Shown: positions 34,278 to 45,100 of the stretch, in pieces
Layout of the letters: every line of letters begins with the position of its first letter
Position numbering within the stretch: the first letter of the stretch is position 1
NCBI GenBank assembly: GCA_039000515.1
Contig: JBCFYV010000012.1
Span: 88,380,284-88,444,283 of the forward strand
Origin: Timema cristinae
Taxonomy: Eukaryota > Arthropoda > Insecta > Phasmatodea > Timematidae
Direction of reading: 5' to 3'
DNA length: 64,000 nt
Notes under the pieces: model-generated
What the model saw: the letters and a program-made list of their open reading frames with translations, nothing else
Database searches by the model: none
Told to the model about the DNA's origin: nothing
Translations under genes and position numbers: made by a program

Positions 34278-34638
34278 GGTGTGGCAGAAGGAAGCGCGAG
34301 TAAGTTTACAGTTTTTATAGCATCCACTATTTTGGCCAAAATAAATCAAATATTTCTCCAGTAGCAACATAGAGTTTAGTTTTCTGCACATCTAATATCT
34401 ACAGATCCCGAATATATGTCAAGAGTATCCTGGAATTTTATCAAAACTATTTTAAATAAAGAGCAAAGGTTTTGACAAAATTCCAGGACACCGTGGCAGA
34501 TATTCAAGATATGTTGATTTTAGCATCTGCAGAAAACTAAACTCTATGTTGCTACTGGAGAAATATTTGATTTATTTTGGCCAAAAAATTTAAATTCTAT
34601 AAAGCTATAAAAATACTTTCGCTCCCTTCGGCCGCACC
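34278..34638. mobile_element. Near-palindromic MITE flanked by TTAA, 361 bp
   Basis: TTAA at 34274-34277 and 34639-34642 flanks ends GGTGTGGCAGAAGGAAGCG and, inverted, CGCTCCCTTCGGCCGCACC. The arms of roughly 150-170 bp pair almost fully, e.g. CAAATATTTCTCCAGTAGCA with its inverse at 34546-34570, around a short AT-rich centre near 34450-34475. TTAA duplication suggests a piggyBac-mobilised MITE, though a TA-duplicating Tc1 origin is not excluded. Confidence 0.75.
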
Positions 34639-35054
34639 TTAATCATTTGTGCTTTGTTCCAAATGCGTATTTTAACTTATTGGGGAGGGGAGAGACTTGC
34701 CCCCCCCCACCCCCCCCGAACAGCCTCACTAACGACGCTCGTGCCAGAACATAAATTTAACACTTACGGAACGTATGCACTTTAAATAATTAAAAACATT
34801 ACAACATCTTTTAAAACGTTTAGTTGTTATTTATATTTCTATATTTCCCGAAACGTTCATCATATCTTCCAACTTCCAAGGACAATGAACATTTAAAACA
34901 ATATGTAATGTATTTTAGAAATCTATGTATAAGATTTGAGCGATTCGGCGTTAGTTTAGTTAAGTATATTTATTTAAATCTCACTTTTAAATCACGTGTA
35001 GGTTGATCAAGTCTAATCCTATGTATAGGGTGATGCCTATGCAACATACTCGTA

Positions 35055-36177
35055 CATTTCCAGTTGTGTCGTCTTGAAGTGGTGATGCCGGATTTCCAGT
35101 TGTGTCGTCTTGAAGTGGTGGACCCCGGGATTTCGAGTTGTGTCGTCTTGAAGTGGGGATACAGGATTTTCAGTTGTGTCATCTTGAAGTGGTGGATACC
35201 GGGATTTACAGTTGTGTCATCTTGAAGTGGTGGATACAAGGATTTCCAGTTGTGTCGTCTTGAAGTGGTGGATACAGGATTTCCAGTTGTGTCGTCTTGA
35301 AGTGGTGGATACCGGGATTTCCAGTTGTGTCGTCTTGAAGTGGTGGATACAAGGATTTCCAGTTGTGTCGTCTTGAAGTGGTGGATACAAGGATTTCCAG
35401 TTGTGTCGTCTTGAAGTGGTGGATACCGGGATTTCCGGTTGTGTCGTCTTGAAGTGGTGGATACAATTATTTCCAGTTGTGTCGTCTTGAAGTGGTGGAT
35501 ACAAGTATTTCCAGTTGTGTCGTCTTGAAGTGGTGGATACCGGGATTTCCAGTTGTGTCGTCTTGAAGTGGTGGATACCGGGATTTCCAGTTGTGTCGTC
35601 TTGAAGTGGTGGATACAAGGATTTCCAGTTGTGTCGTCTTGAAGTGGTGGATACCGGGATTTCCAGTTGTGTCGTCTTGAAGTGGTGGATACAAGGATTT
35701 CCAGTTGTGTCGTCTTGAAGTGGTGGATACAAGATTTACAGTTGTGTCGTCTGGAAGTGGTGGATACCGGGATTTCAGTTGTGTCGTCTTGAAGTGGTGG
35801 ATACAATTATTTCCAGTGTGTCGTCTTGAAGTGGTGGATACAAGTATTTCCAGTTGTGTCGTCTTGGAGTGGTGGATACCGGGATTTCCAGTTGTGTCGT
35901 CTGAAGTGGTGGATACAAGGATTTCAGTTGTGTCGTCTTGAAGTGGTGATACAAGGATTTCCAGTTGTGTCGTCTTGAAGTGGTGGATACAAGATTTCCA
36001 GTTGTGTCGTCTTGAAGTGGGGTATACAGAGATTTCCAGTTGTGTCGTCTTGAAGTGGTGGATACAGGGATTTCCAGTTGTGTCGTCTTGAAGGGTGGAT
36101 ACAGAGATTCCAGTTGTGTCGTCTTGAAGTGGTGATACAGGATTTCAGTTGTGTCGTCTTGAAGTGGTGGATACCGG
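35055..36177 (+). repeat. 38-bp minisatellite, 30 copies
   Basis: Unit TTTCCAGTTGTGTCGTCTTG then AAGTGGTGGATACAAGGA (or ...ACCGGGA). I count 30 occurrences of the TGTGTCGTC core. Two main unit variants, ending ATACAAGG and ATACCGGG, are interspersed. Because 38 is not a multiple of three and the unit lacks minus-strand stops, long minus-strand ORFs appear in all frames (up to 278 codons). I treat them as artefacts. Confidence 0.95.
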
Positions 36178-36439
36178 CCGTAACCAAATTATTTTTTGGG
36201 GTTTTGAGGGAAAAGTAAAGATGGGAATCCTGTTTGCGGGAGGTTGTATTGAACCGCCCCCGACAAGTGATGGCAAGGATATTGTTTTAAATATAATCTC
36301 TCTTGAAACAATTTTAAGTGCTTTTAAAGCTAATTAAAGCTGTAGGTACTCTGAATATTATAAGACTCTAATAATCTACTAGCCTAGTGGTTGGGCAGGA
36401 ATAAAAAATAACATTTCATGAAGGAATGGGAGGGTTGAG

Positions 36440-36577
36440 TTTAGTTTAGTAAATTACTCACCTTCCACGCAAATGCGGCACACTTTATATAAATATTGCC
36501 TTCCTCATCCTTAAAGCCATGAGCGTGATTAGTACGTAAGTGTATAGCCTGAATGGCTAGTAAGACGCGGTGCTAAA
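36440..36577 (+). mobile_element. SINE family B, 3' half only
   Basis: TCCACGCAAATGCGGCACAC, then CCTTCCTCATCC, and the tail GTATAGCCTGAATGGCTAGT with GACGCGGTGCT and an A-rich end. Confidence 0.75.
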
Positions 36578-36750
36578 AAAAAGTATAGTAAATTCAGCGC
36601 TTAATTTTATACCATTAAAAGCAACCTCGTACCCTTCATATTTTATTCTTGCTTCTTTTACATTTGGCCCGCGAGACCAAAATAAAGTAAAACTCGTCCT
36701 AAAGCATGAAAAATCTGGAGAGCGTTGGTTTATACTTTCCAAGAGTTCAA

Positions 36751-36978
36751 ACCTACTTCGGTGGCCGCGTGTTAAACTAGACTGCCGATGACAGGAAGCC
36801 AGGGGCTCGAGTCTCGTCAGGTGGTTTTTTCCAAAATGATTTTACAAGCTACTTCCTCGAAATGCGGGTACACTTTCTCCAAATCCAACCTTCCTCATCC
36901 CTAGCGCATTAGCGTAATTATTACATATGCATATAACTTGGACAGGTAGTGAGACGCGGCGCTAAATAAAAATAAAAG
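36751..36978 (+). mobile_element. SINE family B, full-length copy
   Basis: Head TTCGGTGGCCGCGTG, box-B region GGCTCGAGTCTC, body GTGGTTTTTTCCAAAATG and AAATGCGGGTACACTTTCTC, tail CATATAACTTGGACAGGTAG and GACGCGGCGCTAAATAAAAA. Confidence 0.8.
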
Positions 36979-37562
36979 CTCAAGAAGAACCCCTGTGCCC
37001 TCCCTTCCCAACGTACACTTTACCCACGGTGGCTTTGGACTTTAATAAAAAAAACATTCCCGAAAAACTCTTTTTTTTTCCCAGTGGGGCAGTGAGGATG
37101 TTAAATAAAAACCGACATTTACAATTTAAAAAAATTCTCTTTAGCTTCTGAAAACATCCGATATTAAAACACTTGACACCTTTTGCCTACAGCACTTAGA
37201 AGCCTTGGCTCTCCTAAACACCCTTGCAGCCTACTTGTGCGAATGGCCAACACTTTTGAAAAAGTCACGTTTTGCCACTGCCCCTCGACCCGTTTTACTT
37301 ACTTGAGCTTTGACTAAACAAAATGTTATTCATTGTGAAATATTCAGGATGCCAGACACTTAAACTTGATCTCTTTTGCTCTGAAACCAAATCCTTTCCG
37401 TTAATAATACTCAACACACTTAAAAAAGCTAGTTAATTAATATTCAAAATGCTATGGTTATTATCAACAGTAGCGGTAGATTTTTTTTCCTTTTTAGCAC
37501 CGTATCCAACGGTATTAGCGTTGCTTAGTGTGGGGAGCTTGTGTGTAGGGAATCTGAACAAT
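36979..37562. other. Non-coding spacer
   Basis: No gene recognised. A minor GC-richer patch at 36985-37030 and 37195-37310 shows no splice-supported exon. Confidence 0.45.
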
Positions 37563-37570
37563 CTTGCAAG

Positions 37571-38508
37571 CAGTGGTGGAGCTATGCGCCGGCACCCCCC
37601 CCCCCCCCCTGTGACCTCAGGGGGTCATAGGAGATTTTGTGAGCTTTTGGGGCACAATGAGGTTTTGTGTTCCAACATTTTTTAGAGTTAGTGAATATGA
37701 TTTTTACCTCTTCTCAAAATGTTTAAGTGACCAATATAATAATAGGTAATAGTGATCTGATGCATGCAAAGGCGTAGAGAGTTCATTTTTATAGGGGGAT
37801 GGGGTGCCCGCTAACAAATTTTAAGGAGGTCCGGACCCCCTCGACCTTGCTCTTCCCTTCAAACTTTTCATAGTTAGAAAATAATGTTTTGAGTAAGTAG
37901 ATATGTTGAGATAAGGTGAGGGAAGTTACCTACATAAGCTACATACTCCACTTCAACTGACAGTTGTTCTGTTATTTAGGCTGCTCTTTTCTTAGGGTGA
38001 TTCCTCAAGTACGATCTTACAGGTGATAGCAAAATTGTTTGCCTCATTTGCTCGGACCCCACTTACTCGGCTCATTCTAAGAAACGTCCTTAGTTTTTCA
38101 ATACCATATACACGTACGAGAAAAGAAGTGCAGTGTTTGAAATATCGACAAAGCTAATTTTAAAATCGATAGTTTTACAAAATGTATCTTGAAAGTTGAA
38201 GATGAATATTAAATTATTTATTAACTAATATTTGGTTGATAAATATTACAAATAAAACTGTAGCAATAGTAAAAAAAGCTTTAAACATTAGGTTTATATA
38301 TATTTGTCAACACCCCTTTAAGGGCGTCCAACAAATTCTAGAGGGCTCCAGTTCATCCTAGGGGGTCCGGCCCCCCACCTTTATACGCCCTTGGATGCAT
38401 GATAACATTAGGGTTAAGTGGTGTTAGAGGTAAAGAGGGTGCAATGTTTTAAGAACCATTGCAGGAGGGTAAGGGGAGGAGGCGCAACCAAACCAAGCTC
38501 CGCCACTG
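37571..38508. mobile_element. Non-autonomous hAT, 938 bp, host of a second hAT
   Basis: Ends CAGTGGTGGAGCTATG and, read inward from the right, CAGTGGCGGAGCTTGG. Flanking 8-mers CTTGCAAG (37563-37570) and CTTGCGAG (38509-38516), 7 of 8 identical. Adjacent C- and G-runs are typical of this group. A second hAT occupies 37767-38393. Confidence 0.85.
37767..38393. mobile_element. Nested non-autonomous hAT, 627 bp, perfect 8-bp duplication
   Basis: Ends CAAAGGCGTAGAGAGTTC and, read inward from the right, CAAGGGCGTATAAAGGTG. GATGCATG flanks both sides exactly (37759-37766 and 38394-38401). No ORF. Confidence 0.9.
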
Positions 38509-38981
38509 CTTGCGAGTAGAGGTTCTGTAATTACTTTTGAGAGGGCTCAACGCGAATCTACAATTTCATGTGTTTGAGTCTCAACTGGTGCTGTACACTT
38601 ACTAGTTCAGGCAATTTTGATTCATTTATACAACATACCAAAATCTCTTCATAAAGTCATTTAATCAATTACTACCGAAATTTTAGTTGAAAAAACACTA
38701 AATTAACTATAATTTAGTACAATTACCATCTAAAAAGTATTTGAAGATTGAATACTTTGGTGAGATAATAGCTCAAGTATACGGCACGTGTTTTTTCTTC
38801 TGTTGTAAAGTGAAATGATAACATTTGATTATATTTGATGAAAGTATCAAATGGACTTTCGTTCGACACCACGGACGATGGGGTTCCGTGACGTGTCATG
38901 ACAGTGATAGGGTCAGTGTGCAATGATGCTAATTCGGCTTTGTGTAGTGGCTTATTCCCGAAGTACGCCGAAGGACTGTGG

Positions 38982-38993
38982 CACGTGACGTCA
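38982..38993 (+). promoter_or_regulatory. Overlapping E-box and CRE upstream of MTA1-like gene
   Basis: CACGTG (38982-38987) runs into the palindromic TGACGTCA (38986-38993), 162 bases before the start codon at 39155. The neighbourhood is locally GC-richer than the flanks and has no TATA box, so a CpG/Inr-type housekeeping promoter is likely. AAAATGGCG at 39024-39032 also resembles a YY1/Pho-type start-site element. Confidence 0.5.
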
Positions 38994-39026
38994 CCGGATT
39001 GAGCAGGAAGACAGGCAGGAGAGAAA

Positions 39027-39059
39027 ATGGCGAGTTGTTGCTGTGAGGAAGCTCTGTGA
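39027..39059 (+). other. Upstream ORF 1 in the MTA1-like leader
   Basis: Ten codons, MASCCCEEAL then TGA, if transcription starts upstream of 39027. It could damp translation of the main ORF. Confidence 0.4.
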
Positions 39060-39065
39060 TCGGAA

Positions 39066-39131
39066 ATGATAATTTACGTGCTTAACGATTTTGTGTTATT
39101 AGTGTTAAATGTAGTTTTTTTTACAACGTGA
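39066..39131 (+). other. Upstream ORF 2 in the MTA1-like leader
   Basis: Twenty-one codons from ATG at 39066 (MIIYVLNDFVLLVLNVVFFT, one more residue, stop), ending 23 bases before the main start. Hydrophobic. Relevant only if the transcript begins upstream. Confidence 0.4.
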
Positions 39132-39154
39132 ATTGCATCTTGGAGAACATCACC

Positions 39155-39182
39155 ATGACAGCAAATATGTATAGAGTCGGAG
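39155..39182 (+). CDS. MTA1-like: MTA1-like exon 1 (coding part)
   Basis: Codes MTANMYRVG plus one base of an Asp codon completed in exon 2. Donor GTAAGA at 39183. Confidence 0.92.
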
Positions 39183-42100
39183 GTAAGAAAGAAGTATAAT
39201 GTTATTATTTGAGATAAGGTTTTAAATATCGGGGCCGGTTGTACGGTGGTCTGTGGATCGCTGCATGCGCATTGATATTTTTGTCACGTTAATGATTGCT
39301 CTAATGATTTAAAAAAAATTAACTAATTATATTTGTTTTTTTTTCTTCAAATTAGAAAAACTTTCATACGTTACTTTTAAAAGATTCTTTTGAATATTGT
39401 TCTTCCAAAAATAGTTTTTTTTTGTTTTAGAAATATTGACATGTTCAATGGAACTATTTTACAAACTTATTTAACAGCATGGTTATGTTAGGCGTCTAAA
39501 CACTAAATAGAAAGTTGATTGTTTTGAAACCCTTTAAGTGACTCCATAATTATTATGACAATTGTAAATATGACTCAATCAAGCTTTCCTTCATGGACTT
39601 ATGTTGTAGATGCATTGTTTACTATTTCATTTAGATGGTTTAATGTGACTACCAAAAGCTTTAAAAAACAGGCCTATTATTATTTTAACAGAATTGATAT
39701 AACTTAATAAATTAATGCTTGTCAGTTTGAAAAATGAATTCAATGAATGAATTAAATACAAATATTGAAAACTTCACATATTCTGTTTATGTAGGCCTAT
39801 TCATTATTTAGCATGAGATAAGTGCCTCAAAATCAAACATCCCACATTCTCCATATCTGTTTTAGCATTAGGGTTATATTATTATGGTTTAATAAAGCAC
39901 AAATTAAATAAACATATTGGTAGTTTTTCCGGGCACTTAACATGACTACCTAATTGCTGCTTGATGAACTTGGAGATATTCATAATATTCTGTCTTACAA
40001 AATCACTCACAAACATTTGACTAGCCTATGTAGGGCCTACCTCATTTAAGTGTAAGACATAGTTTCAAAGTCATCCAAGTACAAAACATGTTCAATTAAT
40101 TTTATTTTACAAAGCAAATTTACTATTTCACAGAGTATCAAAATAATCTGTAGATTAGGCGGACTTTTCCCTTGAAGGAAATTAGCATCTAAGTTAGGCC
40201 TATTTGAAAACCTTGAACACTAATGTTACATTTATGAGGTTATTCAACACATGTTTAAAAAGAGCATTCGTTTGTGAATACTTGCTATAAATAAACCTAT
40301 TTTTTAGGTTTTTGATCACATCTAAATACTTTGCAAGAATATAAAGGTAACTTAAATTTAACAATCTATAAAGTTGCAGTAGGTAGACTGAAAATAGTAC
40401 CTTTCATATTGGGCACATAAGCCCTACAAATTATTTTCTTTATTTTATTACACTTAAGGCCCTATGTCTTTTCTTCTTACTTTTATAATATTAAGAAGAT
40501 GGAGAGTTACATAATTCTTAAGTTTTAAAGTTTGCTACATTAAAACTAAACTCAACCAAATAAAACCACAGGGAAATAAAGATTTACAAACTCGCTATTG
40601 TTATCAGTGGCTTAAGTTACTGTACATGGTTGTATTATATGACTAAAATAAGTTACAAACAGGGGTGTCACACAAAATATATATTTGGGAGGGGGGGGGG
40701 CTGGTTTTTCCCAACTCTAAGCATTTCGAAATTAGAAAAATTCCCAAGTGGCAAAGGAGATTACAAGGGTAATGTTGAAACGGGGGAGGGGGGGGGGGGA
40801 AGCAGGAGGCTCCCGGAATTAAAAAAATTCGATGTGATGATAATCAAGCCTTGAACCGAGCTTTTAGGAAACTGTATTTTTAAATTTATTTATTTGTTTA
40901 TACGGGAATTTTAAAGCTACAGGGCTTTTCACTGCTTAAGGAAATAACTTAATTTTTTTTTTTCATTTTACCTGCATCTGAGCTAAATATCCAATTGATA
41001 TTAAATATGTTTATTTAGATTTCTATATATGGATGCCAATCGTACATCTTAGATTAACTTTAAAATTTAACTGACTTTATTACAGTGGTTTCCAACATTT
41101 TGTAGTTCATGACCACAACTTTTCTCTTTGCGGCCATCACAACCCTTTGATAACTTAAAAGCGTTAAAATCCTAGTTTTTAAGTTTTTTCACTGTGTATT
41201 ACCTCATTTCATCAGTAAGAGCTTTCGATAAGAAATCAATAAAATGTTGCGTAACATTCACTGTATTTATGCCTTCAAAATTTAATGAAGCCCTAATTAA
41301 AGCATTGGCTGTACAACATATGATAATCTGAATAATAAAGCTGCGACAGTCTAGCAGCCACGAAAGTCACAACTAAAACACTAAATCATAAACAAAACAT
41401 TGGCTGACAATGCTGCCACTTCAAGCATTGCAGGCTGAGTGAAACTTTGCTACTGGGAAGCTCATGTTCCCTTATGATTTGTTTCCATATTGCATTCAGC
41501 ATACACTGACTGGCCATTGTCTCTGCTTACTGACAACAGCGCTACTAGACTACTTGATTAACTAAGCTTTCTACAATTTACTACAGAAGGAATCTCCTTT
41601 CAATGTTCTATGATTTTTGAAGTTGGGACTTTTTGTATAGTAGGGATCAACAGTTGGGAAATTTTAAATTTGTCTGTACAAGTCTGTGGTTAAGGACTTT
41701 CATAATAGAAAGTAATGGGGTACAGAATAAGCCTAGAATTTCCCAACTCCAGATCTCAAATCTCACAAAATTCCCAACTTTCAAGCTTTAAGCCACCCTA
41801 ACGCCCCTGGTTTCATAATACCATGTGAAATTTTAAATTGTTTGTTTTGTCACCACCCCTTCTGATACTTATAACGTGAGCCTTAGAATCTAACTAGTAC
41901 CACTATATTTATTACAAATGTGATTTTGGTAGAGATATTAGAATAAAATAACTTAGAGAATACTCAGAAGTTTGGGACAAAACGAGGTGTTGCTAGGAAT
42001 TCTCCATGGCCTGTCTGACTATTAGGTGATCTCTACACGGTTCCCAACCCCGATACCCTGAACTCGAGTGGCAGCCCTCAAGAGAAGTACTGATGAACCG

Positions 42101-45100
42101 GTGTCCTAGTCCACATAGTCCCAAATCGCGCAGAGTGACCCCTAGACTTCGGTGTTGATTAGTCAGCCATGATGGCAGATTCCCATATCTTTTATCAGGG
42201 CCCCCCTGGCCTGGTTTCTCACTAAGGAATGCCGACAACACTTTTGTGGTCAGGACTTCCAATTTAGGCGTGCGGTTACAGTTTTATCAATTTATCAATA
42301 AAAAATTTATTATAAAATAATATTAACTTAAATAATTCATCACCAAGAGTTGGGTTGGTTTTGAAAAAGTGAGTGTGGTTGTTGTAAATGTTTTTTGTAA
42401 CTTTATGAAACAATACACTTAGCCTAGTTTGGGAGATTGTTTTAGGTGTGCCATGTGTTCTTGAACTCATGCTGGCATATTCTTTGTAATGTTAAACAAC
42501 AGGGTAGACCAATATCTCGTTTATTAGGCAAGTTATTTCTTTATTTTGTTAAAATATATATTTTTATTTCACAAGTTATTAATAAATTCTCTGTATTTAT
42601 TTGTTTGTTTGTAAATATAATAAAAAATATTGATATTTGGGTAAAAAATGCTCTATAATGGGTACTATACCTTAAAGCCTGGCTTATACATTTGAAGACT
42701 AGATTTGTTTCCACAACTATATAAAAATTTGGAATTTAGTACCTAGCTGTATGTAGGCTTTGTTGCTAACTCATCCTGTATACAATTGTGCCGTTTTAAA
42801 CAAAATAAAACATAGAATTATTTATTATTTAGCGTAACTAATAGGCCTAGGTACATTTTAGTTAGGGTCTACTTCATTATGATAACTTGATGAGTATTAA
42901 GTCATGTTAACTGACAACCATGAAGTAATTGAATGAAAGTCTCATGAAAAATATACCTAACCCGAAGTGTCCTAATTGACCTGTCACTCATACTTTCCAT
43001 GGTTATATTATAGATGGAGTCTAACCTAAGCCTACCATAGAAAGCATTTGATTTTATTATTATTATTAGCACCGCGTCTTACTACCTGTTCGGGTTATAC
43101 ACACTTATGCTAATTTGTAATGGTAGGGTGATTGTGAGATGAAATGGAGGACCTACAGTTTAACGTGGAATCCGAACCATGGTCGAGGCCTGGCCATTTG
43201 ATTTTAAATATGTCAAACTCTGAAGTAGGCCAAGTTTAGGGCCAGTTCATCCTCTGGCCTATTGCCTGGGTATGCATAAAGAATTAATACTTTTTCTCAC
43301 ATCCCTAGACAGTGGTGTAGAGGCAATGTAGTACTTTTCACTCTTTGATGATTTGTGCGACAAACATTGATTTTAGCCGGAAACTGGGGAAAAACTTGCT
43401 TTGCATTGAAAACCTGGAATTTTGCTTATAATAATTTAATAGTACCTCATTTTAATTAATATTCAATGTTATGGCAGAAAGTATTTCTTAATTGAGCCAG
43501 AGGCCTGGATACTCTACATTGTAGTTAATTAAACCTCACACCAAAAGCACTTTCCAATCCTAAAATATCACCAAAGTATGTCTTTTTCTTTTATCTGTGG
43601 TAGCATATTCTTTATATAAAGAGGACATAGAGTATCAGCGAATTGAGACTGGAAAACAGGCTGAAAGAAAAATTGTTGAAGAGGCAGGCATAAACAACTA
43701 GAAATTAAAGCATTTATAAGCCAAAAGAGCTAAATGTTTAGCTGAATTAACTGGTGTGCATCAATAATTCAATTGCGAATTTGAATAAGTTACATCAATT
43801 TTGAAGTCTTTTTAAATTTAAAATTTTTACTTTTATTTAGTTAAAAAACAATTTTTTGCTATTAAAAAAAATAAAATTTTGTATTTAAATTTGAAAAATG
43901 CTAACTAAATATATGCATTAAAAAGATCCTCAGAAAAAAAATGAAATGTATAACTAGGAACAGATGTGGACTTGATTCAAGACAAAATACAAGTGACCCT
44001 AGTTAATCACACTTAAAGTGGCCCAGAGTGTTGCCCATCAATTGTTTAGTATAGCCATCTGATGAAAACATGTAAACAGTGACTTGGTTGAATATGCAAC
44101 AACAAACTATTACAATTTACCAATGTAAAGATTAAGATATCCACAAGCTTAACATCTTTTTTGTTTGGTATTTCATATCCTTCATTTCATGGAATCTAAT
44201 TATTGAATAAAAAAATACTATGTGGGCTTATTTATTTTATTATTTCTTACCCTAGTTTACAAAATTTTGTGTTCAAGTTTACTTTGTGTCAATAAACAAG
44301 TCCTATACCCAGCTTGAGTAACATTTCAACATTACTATTCACAACTAGCACAGCTAAAGGGGGAGGGAGTCAGGTTTGAACCCCCCCCCCCTCCAGACCT
44401 TACTACCCACCTTCCTCTTTCTCGTCCTTAAAGCTTTTGAGATCATACATGAAGAACTCTACAAATGAAGGCAGACTTAATGAGCTTTATGTACTGTACA
44501 TACATCTAGAGGTGACAGCTACAGACCCATGTGGAAAAATGCCATATCTGGCCCAGAACTGGAATTGGTCATATCTGGGAATGCCAGATTGGCCCCAATT
44601 CTGGGCATATTTACCCCAGATATGATCTTTACACATGGGGAGGAGGAAGTTCTCAATTAACTTTCTATGAAGCCAAGGAAAATAAACATAAAACTAAAGT
44701 GAATTAGTTCAAACGTGATTTTGTGAGTTAAGATTTATTATTATTATTATTTGGCACCGCGTCTTACTACCTGTTCAGGTTATACGCTTTAAGTACTAAT
44801 TATGCTAATGGATTGGGAATTGGGAAGGTTGAATTAGAGGAAGTGAACCCTCATTTGCATGGAAGAGTGGAAAACTATTTAGGAAAAACCACCCCCAGGT
44901 CACCCGACCGAGATTCGAACCTCGATCTCCCCGTCCTCGGGGGTTGAGCTCAACACGACAAGTGCGTTAGCCAACTACGCCACCGAGGTGGGTATGAGTT
45001 AAGAGTTGGTGAGAGTTGCTTATTTGAATTTTTAGATTTTAGCTCATATAAATCAAATTTCCAAAATACCTTTATTGAAATTTGCATGTTTGTATGTTCT

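Noticed and set aside
34970..35806. 278-codon minus-strand ORF and its companions
   Set aside because: They lie wholly within the 38-bp minisatellite, which is stop-free in several frames; no start context or non-repeat sequence.
38723..38923. 66-codon minus ORF as an exon of a divergent gene sharing the MTA promoter
   Set aside because: No splice sites in sensible positions and no recognisable sequence.
41085..41810. A second hAT nested in the intron-1 element
   Set aside because: Only one terminus (CAGTGGTTTCCAAC) could be found.
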